Translations under genes and position numbers: made by a program
Assembly: GCF_040290245.1 (NCBI RefSeq)
Contig: NZ_PSMQ01000026.1
Span: forward strand, 1-22,664
Origin: Thermus_A sp040290245
GTDB taxonomy: Bacteria; Deinococcota; Deinococci; Deinococcales; Thermaceae
Reading direction: 5' to 3'
DNA length: 22,664 bases
Notes under the pieces: model-generated
Told to the model about the DNA's origin: nothing
What the model saw: the letters and a program-made list of their open reading frames with translations, nothing else
Database searches by the model: none
Part shown: piece after piece, positions 6,294-13,502 of the stretch
Numbering within the stretch: the stretch's first letter is position 1
Layout: each line of letters opens with the position of its first letter

Positions 6294-7197
6294 CGGCCAA
6301 AGCGGGCCTGCCCTCCCGGGGCATCTCCTCCTCGCCCACCACCAAAAGCCCCAAAGGCCTCAGCTCCACCTGAAAAGAAGCGGCAGGGGGAAGAAGCTCC
6401 CCATCTGCGTGGGCCTCTACCGCCCGGTCAAACCTCACGGCAAACCGCCGGCCTGCATAAACCCGCACCTCCTTGTGGCCCAGGTGGCGGCCCAGAAGAA
6501 GCCGGGGCAGGATGCCCAGCACCCCCAACCGGCTGAACCGGCCCGCCAGGATCCCATGGAGAACCCCGTCCGCCGGGTCGGCCATAGGGGCGATGGGAAT
6601 TCCCCCCCCATACGTGGGGGCATTCATTAGGGATAAAAGCAGGATAGGACCCTCATACACCCCCTTCCCGTCCACCTCCACCCGGGCCAAGGGCAGGGTC
6701 AAGTCCTTGAGCACCAGGGCCAAAGCGTAGAGGTACCGGGGCATCCCCCTCAGCAAAGGGGGAGCGGAAAACGCCTTTCTCGCCACCATTGCGTCAAAGC
6801 CAAGCCCCAAGAAAGCCCCAAAGGGCTTTCCGTTCACATACCCGAGGTCCACCGCCCTAGAAGGGGCGAAAAGGGCGTGCTCCAGCGCCTTAGGCCAGGG
6901 GCGCTTCTTCAAGCGGAGCATCCGGGCAAAGTCGTTCCCGCTTCCGATGGGCACCACTCCAAGGACCTTGTCCGTGCCCGCCACCCCGGCCAAAACCTCG
7001 TGGACCGTTCCATCCCCGCCCACCGCCACCACCCGGGAACCCCCGGGGGCTTGCCGGGCGAGGTCGGCCGCATGCCCTGGCCCCTCGGTGAGAAAGGCCC
7101 TGGCCCCCCGTTCCCGGGCCGCCTTTAGGATGGCCCCCGAAAGCCTCCCCACCCAGCCCCGGCCCGCCGCCGGGTTGACGATGACCCAGGCATCCAC
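6289..7197 (-). CDS. diacylglycerol kinase family lipid kinase (YegS/DgkB-like)
   Basis: This 302-residue soluble kinase of the DAGK catalytic family starts MDAWVIVNPAAGRG, the family's phosphate-loop-like beginning. It has the nucleotide-binding GGDGT at residues 60-64, then GVVPIGSGNDFARML, and a C-terminal lobe with PTYGGGIPIAPMADPADG and EAHADGELL. Relatives phosphorylate diacylglycerol, phosphatidylglycerol or sphingosine-like lipids, and the substrate here is not deducible. The start is a GTG at 7197, supported by TAGAAT exactly 6 nt upstream. Its last codon and TAA stop form part of the aspC -10 box. Confidence 0.88.
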   Translation of the reverse strand: MDAWVIVNPAAGRGWVGRLSGAILKAARERGARAFLTEGPGHAADLARQAPGGSRVVAVGGDGTVHEVLAGVAGTDKVLGVVPIGSGNDFARMLRLKKRPWPKALEHALFAPSRAVDLGYVNGKPFGAFLGLGFDAMVARKAFSAPPLLRGMPRYLYALALVLKDLTLPLARVEVDGKGVYEGPILLLSLMNAPTYGGGIPIAPMADPADGVLHGILAGRFSRLGVLGILPRLLLGRHLGHKEVRVYAGRRFAVRFDRAVEAHADGELLPPAASFQVELRPLGLLVVGEEEMPREGRPALAV

Positions 7198-7203
7198 CTC
7201 TGC

Positions 7204-7209
7204 ATTCTA
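7204..7209 (-). promoter_or_regulatory. -10 box (TAGAAT) of leaderless lipid-kinase gene
   Basis: On the minus strand TAGAAT is followed by GCAGAG (6 nt) and GTG at 7197. The box fixes the GTG as the start. AGAGG immediately before the GTG is too close to act as a normal SD. Confidence 0.6.
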
Positions 7210-7333
7210 AGGGGCTTTCCTCCTCGAGCTCCGCCACCCGGGCCCAAGGGGCGGCTCCGTTAACCGGCTGGCCTTTAAGAAGAGGGACTCGGGGACGACC
7301 CCCGGCTCACCCTCTCGAGGACGGAGCTTGGAG
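7210..7333. other. 124-bp divergent intergenic region with no gene seen
   Basis: This region lies between the two divergent leaderless -10 boxes. It holds a short inverted pair, AGCTCCG (7226-7232) and CGGAGCT (7322-7328), and a GGGG-ACGA-CCCC hairpin near 7291-7302. Two CTCGAG sites (near 7223 and 7313) lie here. Nothing resembles a known RNA or operator. The spacing of the inverted pair would put one half near each promoter. Confidence 0.3.
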
Positions 7334-7339
7334 TAGACT
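7334..7339 (+). promoter_or_regulatory. -10 box (TAGACT) of leaderless GNAT gene
   Basis: TAGACT directly abuts an ATG at 7340, which is too close for that ATG to be transcribed in full. Six nt further on is an in-frame GTG at 7346, exactly the spacing found at other leaderless genes here. The box therefore argues for GTG 7346 as the real start. Confidence 0.6.
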
Positions 7340-7345
7340 ATGGGC

Positions 7346-8197
7346 GTGGTACGGCCGGTGCGGCGGGAGGACCTGGAGGGGCTTCTGGCCCTCCTTCGCC
7401 ACATGGACCAGGAGGAGAGCCGGAAGGCCTTAGCCCCCGAGGCCCGTGATCTGGAGGGGCTGGCCGAGGAACTGGAAGACGGCCTGGTCCTGGTCCGAGA
7501 AGGCCGGGTGGAGGGGTACGTGGGCCTTTACCCCTTCTGGGACGGAGCGGTCCTCGAGGGCCCCATCGCCTATCGGCGGGAAGACCTCTCCCCCCTGCTG
7601 GAAGGGGTCCTGTCTCTCGCCAGGCCCCGGAACCACACCCGGCTTTACGCCTTCCCCAATGAGAAGAACACCGACCTTCAGGCGGCCTTGGAGCGGGCGG
7701 GGTTCGTGGCCTTGTTCACCACCTATTACTTCGTGAAACCCCCTGAGGGGTTGGACGCCAGCCCACCCCCAGGGGTGGAGATCCAAAAGGGCTTCCCGGG
7801 ACCCACGGTTTACCGGGAGGTCTACCAAAAAAGCGAGGACGCCTGGGGCCTAAGGCTCCGCTGGACGGACGAGGAGTTGGAAGAGCACTTCCAAGACCCT
7901 GGGATCGTGCTCTTTGTAGCCTATGAGAAGGGACGTCCCGTGGGGATGGCCGAGGTGGAGAAGGAGGACAAAGAGGCCACCTTGGCCTACCTGGGCGTCA
8001 TCCCCGAGGCCCGGGGCAAGGGCATCGGCCGTGCCCTCTTGGCCAAGGCAGCGGAATGGGCCAGGAAGAAGGGCGCGCGCCTTCTCCGGGTGCGGGCCCA
8101 TGACCATGAAAAGGAGGCGGTGGACCTCTACCGGCGGCTGGGCTTCACCCTGGAGGAAGGGGTGGTGACCTACCTGAAGGAGATGGCCGCGCGGTAA
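7346..8197 (+). CDS. tandem-GNAT-domain N-acetyltransferase
   Basis: This is a 283-residue cytoplasmic protein with two GNAT-like halves, the layout of MshD-type and related acyl-CoA N-acyltransferases. The N-terminal half (about residues 1-130) keeps the fold pattern (VRPVRREDLEGLLALL, VREGRVEGYVGLYP, LERAGFVALF) but lacks a clear acetyl-CoA loop. The C-terminal half has the full motif A, YLGVIPEARGKGIGRALLAKA, with the RxxGxG pyrophosphate loop, then LLRVRAHDHEKEAVDLYRRLGF. The substrate is unknown. I chose GTG 7346 over ATG 7340 because the TAGACT box ends at 7339. Its 3' end overlaps the convergent deacetylase-fold gene by 28 bp. Confidence 0.85.
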   Translation: MVRPVRREDLEGLLALLRHMDQEESRKALAPEARDLEGLAEELEDGLVLVREGRVEGYVGLYPFWDGAVLEGPIAYRREDLSPLLEGVLSLARPRNHTRLYAFPNEKNTDLQAALERAGFVALFTTYYFVKPPEGLDASPPPGVEIQKGFPGPTVYREVYQKSEDAWGLRLRWTDEELEEHFQDPGIVLFVAYEKGRPVGMAEVEKEDKEATLAYLGVIPEARGKGIGRALLAKAAEWARKKGARLLRVRAHDHEKEAVDLYRRLGFTLEEGVVTYLKEMAAR

Positions 8198-9048
8198 GTC
8201 TGGGTGTGAGCGGCCACGGTGAGGTCCGGGTCCCGGTTATACCCCCCACCCATCACGACCACCAGTGCCGCCCCCACCTCCTGGACCTTCTTTAGGACCA
8301 GGAGGTCCCGCCGCAAGACCCCCTCGAGGGAAAGGGCCAGGCGGCCGAAGCGGTCGTTTGCGAGCACGTCCACCCCCGCGTTGTAAAAGACCAGTTCCGG
8401 ACGGAAGCGAAACGCCTCCTCCAACGCCCGGGAAAGGGCCTCGAGGTAGGCCGCGTCCCCCACCCCGTCGGGCAGGCCCAGGTCCAGGTGGCTCCTCTCC
8501 TTTTTGAGGGGGTAGTTCCGCTCCGCGTGAACGGAAAGGGTATAGACCGTGGGGTCCCTCTGGAAGAAGACGGCCGTCCCATTGCCCTGGTGGGCGTCCA
8601 GGTCCACCACCAAGACCCGGCCCTGGAAGCCCTTTTGCCGGAGAACCGCCACCGCTACCGCCACATCGTTGAAAAGGCTGTACCCCTCGGCCCGGTCCGG
8701 GTAGGCGTGGTGGGTTCCTCCCGCCAGGTTAAGGCCCAAGCCCCCCGCCAGGGCGTCCAAGGCGGCGGCCACCGTCCCCCCTGCCGCGTGCAGGGCCCTG
8801 TGGAGGAAGAGGGGCGTGAAGGGAAGTCCAAGCCGGAGGCTTTCCGCCCGGCTGAGCCCCTCGCCGAAGACCCGGTCCAGATAGGCCTCCTCATGGGCCA
8901 AAGCCAGGGCCTCCCGGTCTAGGGGTGGGGCCGGAAGAAGCTCCACCAGCCCTTTCAGGGCCTCGGCCACCCCCTGGTACTTGTAAATAGGAAAGGGGTG
9001 GCCGGGGGGAAGGTCCAAGGGCAGGTGCGCCGTCGTGTACGCCCTCAT
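8170..9048 (-). CDS. histone deacetylase family zinc hydrolase (AcuC/acetylpolyamine amidohydrolase-like)
   Basis: This 292-residue arginase/deacetylase-fold protein should hydrolyse an N-acetyl-lysine or acetylated amine. The active site is complete: the His113-His114 pair in GGTHHAYPDRAEGYSLFNDVA, zinc ligands Asp151 and His153 in DLDAHQGNG and Asp227 in YNAGVDVL, and the transition-state Tyr270 in GGGYNRD. It is shorter than AcuC (about 390 residues) and nearer in length to the compact bacterial/class IV-like members. The substrate may be a protein (acetyl-CoA synthetase in AcuC systems) or a small amine, and the sequence does not decide. It begins 46 nt after moaC, probably in the same transcript, with an AGGCGGGG run just before the ATG. 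It is convergent with, and overlaps, the GNAT gene. Confidence 0.88.
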   Translation of the reverse strand: MRAYTTAHLPLDLPPGHPFPIYKYQGVAEALKGLVELLPAPPLDREALALAHEEAYLDRVFGEGLSRAESLRLGLPFTPLFLHRALHAAGGTVAAALDALAGGLGLNLAGGTHHAYPDRAEGYSLFNDVAVAVAVLRQKGFQGRVLVVDLDAHQGNGTAVFFQRDPTVYTLSVHAERNYPLKKERSHLDLGLPDGVGDAAYLEALSRALEEAFRFRPELVFYNAGVDVLANDRFGRLALSLEGVLRRDLLVLKKVQEVGAALVVVMGGGYNRDPDLTVAAHTQTYRAAISFR

Positions 9049-9094
9049 CCCCGCCTGGCCCGGGCCACAACGCCCCCTCCCGTTGCCGCCGGCC

Positions 9095-9568
9095 TCAAGA
9101 CGCCCTCCGCCACGCCCCGCTCTTCCCTCCCCCCTTATAGAGGAGGCGGAGGTCGGTGATCTCCAACCCCTTGCTCACGGCCTTGAGCATGTCATACACC
9201 GTCAGGGCCGCAACCGCGCAGGCGGTGAGGGCCTCCATCTCCACCCCCGTCTCGGCCTTGGTGCGCACCGTTGCCTCGATGCGCACCCGGGCCTCCTCCT
9301 CGAGAAGCTCGAGGCGCACCTCCACCCCGGTAAGGGGCAAGGGGTGGCAAAGGGGAATGAGGTCCGGGGTCTTCTTCGCCCCCATGATCCCTGCGAGCTG
9401 GGCTACGGAAAGGGGGTCCCCCTTTCCCACCCCGCCCGCCTTCAACGCCGCCAGGGCCTCTGGGGTGAGGCGCACATAGGCCTCGGCGGTGGCGGTGCGG
9501 AAGGTGGCGGCCTTCTCCGTGACGTCCACCATATGGGGACGGCCATCCTTAAAGTGGGTGAGGTCCAT
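9095..9568 (-). CDS. moaC: cyclic pyranopterin monophosphate synthase MoaC
   Basis: MoaC converts the MoaA product 3',8-cH2GTP to cyclic pyranopterin monophosphate in molybdenum-cofactor synthesis. The protein has 157 residues. Signatures are MVDVTEKAATFRTATA, KKTPDLIPLCHPLPLTGVEV, TGVEMEALTACAVAALTVYDMLKA (with the conserved Asp and Lys) and a C-terminal GGGKSG. Start ATG 9568 is fixed by the family and by TATAGT 6 nt upstream. The open frame continues into the tRNA gene without homology. No other moa gene is in the window, so the pathway must be encoded elsewhere. Confidence 0.95.
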   Translation of the reverse strand: MDLTHFKDGRPHMVDVTEKAATFRTATAEAYVRLTPEALAALKAGGVGKGDPLSVAQLAGIMGAKKTPDLIPLCHPLPLTGVEVRLELLEEEARVRIEATVRTKAETGVEMEALTACAVAALTVYDMLKAVSKGLEITDLRLLYKGGGKSGAWRRAS

Positions 9569-9574
9569 ACCCAA

Positions 9575-9580
9575 ACTATA
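9575..9580 (-). promoter_or_regulatory. -10 box (TATAGT) of leaderless moaC
   Basis: On the minus strand TATAGT is followed by TTGGGT (6 nt) and the moaC ATG at 9568. It abuts the hairpin at 9582-9598 that probably ends the tRNA-Arg transcript, so terminator tail and promoter overlap. Confidence 0.65.
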
Positions 9581-9598
9581 ACCCCCCCAGAGGGGGGG
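9575..9598 (-). terminator. probable terminator after tRNA-Arg
   Basis: C7 (9582-9588) and G7 (9592-9598) form a 7-bp stem with a 3-nt AGA/TCT loop just past the tRNA 3' end. On the minus strand it is followed by TTATAGTTTG, a moderately T-rich tail that is also the moaC -10 region. Confidence 0.55.
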
Positions 9599-9602
9599 AT
9601 CC

Positions 9603-9679
9603 TGGCGGGCCCGAGAGGATTCGAACCCCTGACCTGCTGATCCGTAGTCAGCCGCTCTATCCAACTGAGCTACGGGCCC
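9603..9679 (-). tRNA. tRNA-Arg (anticodon ACG)
   Basis: On the minus strand the cloverleaf is complete: acceptor GGGCCCG/CGGGCCC, D arm GCTC-AGTTGGATA-GAGC, anticodon arm GCTGA-CTACGGA-TCAGC with anticodon ACG, 5-nt variable loop, and T arm with TTCGAAT loop and one G-U pair. The body is 74 nt including discriminator G, followed by an encoded CCA (9605-9603). Anticodon ACG (A34 normally converted to inosine) reads CGU/CGC/CGA arginine codons. Confidence 0.96.
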
Positions 9680-9691
9680 GCGCCCAGGTTT

Positions 9692-9721
9692 AGGCTAGCA
9701 TACGCCCCCAAGGAGGCGCAA
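9692..9721 (-). promoter_or_regulatory. possible promoter of tRNA-Arg
   Basis: On the minus strand TTGCGC (9721-9716) and TAGCCT (9697-9692) are spaced by 18 nt. An overlapping alternative -10 is TATGCT (9702-9697). The -35 hexamer lies in the loop and stem of the inverted repeat that follows pntB. Confidence 0.35.
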
Positions 9722-9734
9722 CCCCCTTGGGGGC
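9704..9734 (-). terminator. inverted repeat after pntB
   Basis: GCCCCCAAGG (9704-9713) and CCTTGGGGGC (9725-9734) are a perfect 10-bp inverted repeat with an 11-nt loop, starting 10 nt past the pntB stop. The flank on the minus strand is GTATGCTAG, not a U-run, so it may be a rho-independent-like hairpin of reduced strength or a 3'-end stabiliser. Confidence 0.5.
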
Positions 9735-9744
9735 TCCCTGCGCT

Positions 9745-11097
9745 CTATAGTTTCTTCAAGGCCTGGGTGAGCTTGGCCAGAACCTCCTGGGCGTCCCCGT
9801 AGAGCATCCGGGTGTTGTCCGCGTAGAAGAGCTCGTTCTCCACTCCGGCAAACCCCTTCCCCTGGCCGCGCTTGATGACGATGACGTTCTTCGCTTTGTC
9901 CACATCCAAGATGGGCATGCCGTAAAGGGGGCTTCCCGGACGGCGGGCGGCGGGGTTCACCACATCGTTCGCCCCGATGACCACGGCCACGTCCACCGTG
10001 GGGAACTCGGGGTTGATCTCCTCCAGGTCCTTAAGCTTGTCATACTCCACCCCGGCCTCGGCCAGAAGGACGTTCATATGGCCAGGCATCCGGCCCGCCA
10101 CCGGATGGATGGCAAACTTCACCTCCACCCCCCGGCTTTCCAAAAGGTCGGCCAGCTCCTTCACCTTGTGCTGGGCCTGGGAGAGCGCCATGCCGTACCC
10201 GGGGACGAAGACCACCTTGCTCGCGTAGGCCAGCATGACCGCGGCATCCTCCACGTCGATGGGCTTGAGGCTTCCCGTGACCTCCCCGGCGGCCTGCTCC
10301 ACCCCAAACCCCCCCATCAAAACGCTCCCCAAGGAGCGGTTCATGGCCTTGGCCATCAGAAGGGTCAGGAGCGTACCCGCCGCCCCCACCAGGGTGCCCG
10401 CCACCATCAGGGCCGGGTTTCCGATGGCAAAACCTTCAAAGCCCACGGCCATGCCCGTGAAGGCGTTGTAGAGGGAGATGACCACCGGCATATCCCCACC
10501 CCCGATGGGAAGGGTCATCAGGACCCCGAACAGGAGGGCCAGGAGGAAGAAGAGCACGATGGCCGGGGTCGCGTCGCTGAATAGAAGGAAAAGGCCAAAC
10601 CCCAGGGCCAGAAGGAGGACCAGAAGGTTCAAAGGCCTCTGGAAGGGAAAGAGGATGGGGCGGCTATTCAAAAGGCCCTGGAGCTTGCCGAAGGCGACAA
10701 GGCTCCCCGTAAACGCCACGCCTCCGATCAGGCCACCCAAGATGGCCAGGGCCATCAGACCTGCGCTCTCGAACGCTCCCTTCAAAAGCTCCACCATGGC
10801 GATGGTGGCGGCCGCACCCCCCCCCATGCCGTTGTAGATGGCCACCATCTGGGGCATGTCCGTCATGGCCACCCGGACCGCTGCCCACCAGGCCACCCCC
10901 GCGCCCAAGAGAAGGGCAACCACGAGGAGGGCAAAATTCCCCATCCCCGGCCATAGGAAGGTGGCCAGAACCGCGATGAGCATGGCCCAACCCGCCCAGA
11001 CGATCCCACTTTTGGCTGTGGTCGGGTGGGCCATGCGTTTAAGGCCCATGATGAAGAGGAAGGCCACCAGGAGGTAGGCCGCCTGGATGAGGTCCAT
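9745..11097 (-). CDS. pntB: NAD(P) transhydrogenase subunit beta
   Basis: PntB carries transmembrane helices of domain II and the NADP(H)-binding domain III of the proton-translocating transhydrogenase (NADH + NADP+ to NAD+ + NADPH, driven by the proton gradient). The protein has 450 residues. About the first 260 residues are hydrophobic helices. Domain III shows PGYGMALSQAQHKVKEL near residue 297, HPVAGRMPGHMNVLLAEA, GANDVVNPAA near 374, and KRGQGKGFAGVENELF near 410. Its ATG overlaps the pntA2 stop by one base (TAATG). The T. thermophilus enzyme has the same three-subunit split, and its structure has been solved. Confidence 0.96.
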   Translation of the reverse strand: MDLIQAAYLLVAFLFIMGLKRMAHPTTAKSGIVWAGWAMLIAVLATFLWPGMGNFALLVVALLLGAGVAWWAAVRVAMTDMPQMVAIYNGMGGGAAATIAMVELLKGAFESAGLMALAILGGLIGGVAFTGSLVAFGKLQGLLNSRPILFPFQRPLNLLVLLLALGFGLFLLFSDATPAIVLFFLLALLFGVLMTLPIGGGDMPVVISLYNAFTGMAVGFEGFAIGNPALMVAGTLVGAAGTLLTLLMAKAMNRSLGSVLMGGFGVEQAAGEVTGSLKPIDVEDAAVMLAYASKVVFVPGYGMALSQAQHKVKELADLLESRGVEVKFAIHPVAGRMPGHMNVLLAEAGVEYDKLKDLEEINPEFPTVDVAVVIGANDVVNPAARRPGSPLYGMPILDVDKAKNVIVIKRGQGKGFAGVENELFYADNTRMLYGDAQEVLAKLTQALKKL

Positions 11098-11396
11098 TAC
11101 GAGCCACCTCCTTTGCCGGGTTTGCGCTCAAACATCTCCAGCATGCGCACGGTGACCGCATACCCCCCCGCGGCGTTTGCCGCCCCCAGGATGACCCCAA
11201 AGAAGCCGATGGCCTTCTCGAGGGGGGTTTCCGCGTGCCCCAGGACCACCATCGCTCCCACCACCACGATGCCGTGAATGAAGTTGGACCCGGACATGAG
11301 GGGCGTATGGAGAATGACCGGAACCCGCCCGATAACCTCGTAGCCCGTAAAGGCCGCCAGCATGAAGATGTACAAAGCCGCCCAGAATCCTTCCAT
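11097..11396 (-). CDS. pntA2: NAD(P) transhydrogenase subunit alpha 2 (membrane part)
   Basis: This 99-residue membrane protein supplies the remaining domain II helices that are fused to PntA in E. coli. It begins MEGFWAALYIFMLAAFTGYEV and has three hydrophobic segments, including HGIVVVGAMVVLG and AIGFFGVILGAANAAGGYAV. The ATG lies one base after the pntA1 stop (TAAAATG), and the stop overlaps pntB. An open extension upstream of the ATG runs into pntA1 and is not supported. Confidence 0.93.
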   Translation of the reverse strand: MEGFWAALYIFMLAAFTGYEVIGRVPVILHTPLMSGSNFIHGIVVVGAMVVLGHAETPLEKAIGFFGVILGAANAAGGYAVTVRMLEMFERKPGKGGGS

Positions 11397-11397
11397 T

Positions 11398-12522
11398 TTA
11401 TATCCCCAGAAGGGCCTTGGTAGGCCCATGGACCACCTGACCGTCCTTGATGAGAAGGGCCCCCTTGAGGATCTCGTCCTCCCAGTCGGGGGCGAAGGCG
11501 CCGTCCTTAAAAAGGAGCCTGGAAAGGTTGTAAAGGTTTTTGGCGTACATCTCGGAGGCGTGGACAGAAAGCTCGCTGGGAAGGTTCAAGGGGCCGTAGA
11601 TCCGCACCCCCTTCACCTCCACCACCTCCCCGGGTTTGGTAAGGACGCAGTTCCCCCCAGACTCCGCCGCCAGGTCCACCACCACGCTCCCCGGGGCCAA
11701 CCGATCCATCATGTCCTCGGTGAGGAGGATGGGGGCCCGGCGGCCCGGGACCTGGGCGGTGGTGATGATGGCGTCCATCCCCGAGACATGCTCCCGAAGC
11801 GCCTCGTGCTGGATGCGCTTCTCCTCCTCCGTGAGCTCCCGGGCATACCCACCCTCCCCCTCGGCGCTGATGGGGAGCTCCACGGGCTTGGCCCCTAAGG
11901 AGAGGGCCTGCTCTACCGCGGCCTTGCGCACATCGTAGGCAAAGACCTGAGCCCCCAGGCGCTTGGCCGTGGCGATGGCCATCAGCCCCGCTACCCCCAC
12001 CCCCATGACCATGACCTTGGCCGGGCGGATGGTCCCTGCAGCGGTGGTCAGCATGGGGAAGAAGCGGGAGGAGAGCCGGGCCGCATGGAGGGCGGCCAGG
12101 TACCCCGCCACCGTGGCCTGGCTCGAGAGGGCATCCATGGCCTGGGCCCGGGTGATCCGGGGGATAAGCTCCATGGCCAAGACGTCCACCCCCCGGTGCA
12201 AAAGGGCCTTCAACCGGTCTGGATTCTTATGGGCCTGCATGAACCCCACCACCAAGGCCCCCCGCTCCAGCCTTTGGATGAGGTCCAGTTCCGGGGGCTG
12301 GACGGTGAAGAGGACCATGGCCCCGGGAAGGAGCTCGTCTTGGTCCACCACCTTCGCCCCCGCATCCAGATAGGCCTGGTCCGGATGATAGGCACCTTCC
12401 CCTGCGCCTTTTTCCACCCGCACCTCTAGCCCCTCCTTGACCAGGCGGGCCACCACCTCGGGCACCAACGCCACCCTTCGCTCCCCGGGGGCCCGCTCCT
12501 TGGGTACCGCAACGCTTACCAT
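11398..12522 (-). CDS. pntA1: NAD(P) transhydrogenase subunit alpha 1 (NAD-binding)
   Basis: This 374-residue soluble domain I belongs to the alanine-dehydrogenase/PntA family. It starts MVSVAVPKERAPGERRVALVPE, the classic family N-terminus, has a MGVGVAGLMAIATAKRLGA dinucleotide fold near residue 176 with a following Asp in AYDVR, then the mobile-loop region and TTAQVPGRRAPILLTEDM. It binds NAD(H) and passes hydride to NADP+ on PntB. GGGAGGTG lies just upstream of ATG 12522. An open extension of 29 codons upstream covers the promoter and is rejected. First gene of the pntA1-pntA2-pntB operon. Confidence 0.95.
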   Translation of the reverse strand: MVSVAVPKERAPGERRVALVPEVVARLVKEGLEVRVEKGAGEGAYHPDQAYLDAGAKVVDQDELLPGAMVLFTVQPPELDLIQRLERGALVVGFMQAHKNPDRLKALLHRGVDVLAMELIPRITRAQAMDALSSQATVAGYLAALHAARLSSRFFPMLTTAAGTIRPAKVMVMGVGVAGLMAIATAKRLGAQVFAYDVRKAAVEQALSLGAKPVELPISAEGEGGYARELTEEEKRIQHEALREHVSGMDAIITTAQVPGRRAPILLTEDMMDRLAPGSVVVDLAAESGGNCVLTKPGEVVEVKGVRIYGPLNLPSELSVHASEMYAKNLYNLSRLLFKDGAFAPDWEDEILKGALLIKDGQVVHGPTKALLGI

Positions 12523-12541
12523 CCCCACCTCCCTCGGGGCC

Positions 12542-12550
12542 AGTATACCA
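12542..12550 (-). promoter_or_regulatory. extended -10 promoter of the pnt operon
   Basis: On the minus strand TGGTATACT combines the extended -10 TGn with TATACT (12547-12542). No good -35 hexamer is visible. Transcription would begin about 7 nt downstream, leaving a short leader with the pntA1 SD. The GTATAC core is palindromic, so a weak opposite-strand promoter for the permease genes is conceivable. Confidence 0.6.
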
Positions 12551-12620
12551 GCGTGGGTATGAGCTTCCGCTCCCTCTGACCCACTGGTCATTGGCCTTGT
12601 CTTATGCAAAAATCCTCCCT

Positions 12621-13502
12621 ATGCGCCCCTCTGGGATTAGGATCGGCCTGGTCCTCTTGGTGGGGATTCTAGCTGCGAGCACCGCGAGCATCCTCGTGCG
12701 CCTCGCCCTCGAGGCCGCCGGAACGCGGGCGGTGGGGTTCAGCCTCCTGATGAGCGCCCTCAGGCTCCTCTTTGCCTCTCTCGTTCTGCTTCCAGGCTTC
12801 CGCCCGCCCCGGGCGAAACAGGCCCTTTTACCGGCGGCTCTAGCCGGGGTTTTTCTCGCCCTCCACTTTGCCCTTTGGATCACCTCCCTCTCCTTCACCT
12901 CCATTGCCGCAAGCACCGCCTTGGTCACCACCAACCCCATCTGGATTACCCTATTTTCCTGGTTTTTTCTCAAAGAAACCCCCACTCCCTTAACCCTCCT
13001 AGGGGTTGGGTTCGCCCTGGCCGGGGGGTTCCTCATCGCCTTGGGCGATGGGGAAAAGGGTGGGGCCAACCCTGCCTTGGGCAACCTCCTTGCCCTTCTA
13101 GGGGCGATGAGCGTCTCGGCCTACTTCCTCCTGGGCCGGGAGGCCCAGCGCCGGGGGCTCTCCATTTTGGAATACATCCGCCTGGCCTACCCGGTGGCCG
13201 CCTTGGTCCTCCTCCCGCTTCCGCCCCTTTTTGGCACCCCATACCTGGGCCACCCCCCCATGGCCTACCTCTGGATCCTCCTCATGGCCCTCATCCCTCA
13301 GCTTGTGGGCCACACCAGCTTTAACTGGGCCACCCGGTACGTACCGCCTGTCCTCGTCACCCTGGTCATCCTCCTGGAACCCGTGGGCGCAAGCCTCCTG
13401 GGCTTCCTTCTCTTCGGGGAGTACCCGGGGTTAAGGGTCTTTCTGGGGGCGGGGGTCCTCCTCACCGGGGTAGCCCTTGCGGTTCTGGGGGAAAGAAGAT
13501 GA
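12621..13502 (+). CDS. EamA/DMT superfamily permease (first of two)
   Basis: This 293-residue protein has about ten hydrophobic helices arranged as two EamA repeats. The first repeat holds RPPRAKQALLPAALAGVFLALHFALW and ASTALVTTNPIWITLFSWFFLKE, the second SVSAYFLLGREAQRRGLS and HTSFNWATRYVPPVLVTLVILLEPVGASLLGFLLFGE. The family exports or imports metabolites such as amino acids, and no substrate can be read from the sequence. I chose ATG 12621; an in-frame TTG at 12591 would extend it by ten residues into the pnt promoter. No SD or TANNNT box lies in the expected place, so its promoter is unclear. Its stop overlaps the next permease start (ATGA). Confidence 0.88.
   Translation: MRPSGIRIGLVLLVGILAASTASILVRLALEAAGTRAVGFSLLMSALRLLFASLVLLPGFRPPRAKQALLPAALAGVFLALHFALWITSLSFTSIAASTALVTTNPIWITLFSWFFLKETPTPLTLLGVGFALAGGFLIALGDGEKGGANPALGNLLALLGAMSVSAYFLLGREAQRRGLSILEYIRLAYPVAALVLLPLPPLFGTPYLGHPPMAYLWILLMALIPQLVGHTSFNWATRYVPPVLVTLVILLEPVGASLLGFLLFGEYPGLRVFLGAGVLLTGVALAVLGERR

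Noticed and set aside
9569..9664. N-terminal extension of moaC across the tRNA-Arg gene
   Set aside because: The reading frame runs through a tRNA and a terminator. The TATAGT box and family start support ATG 9568.
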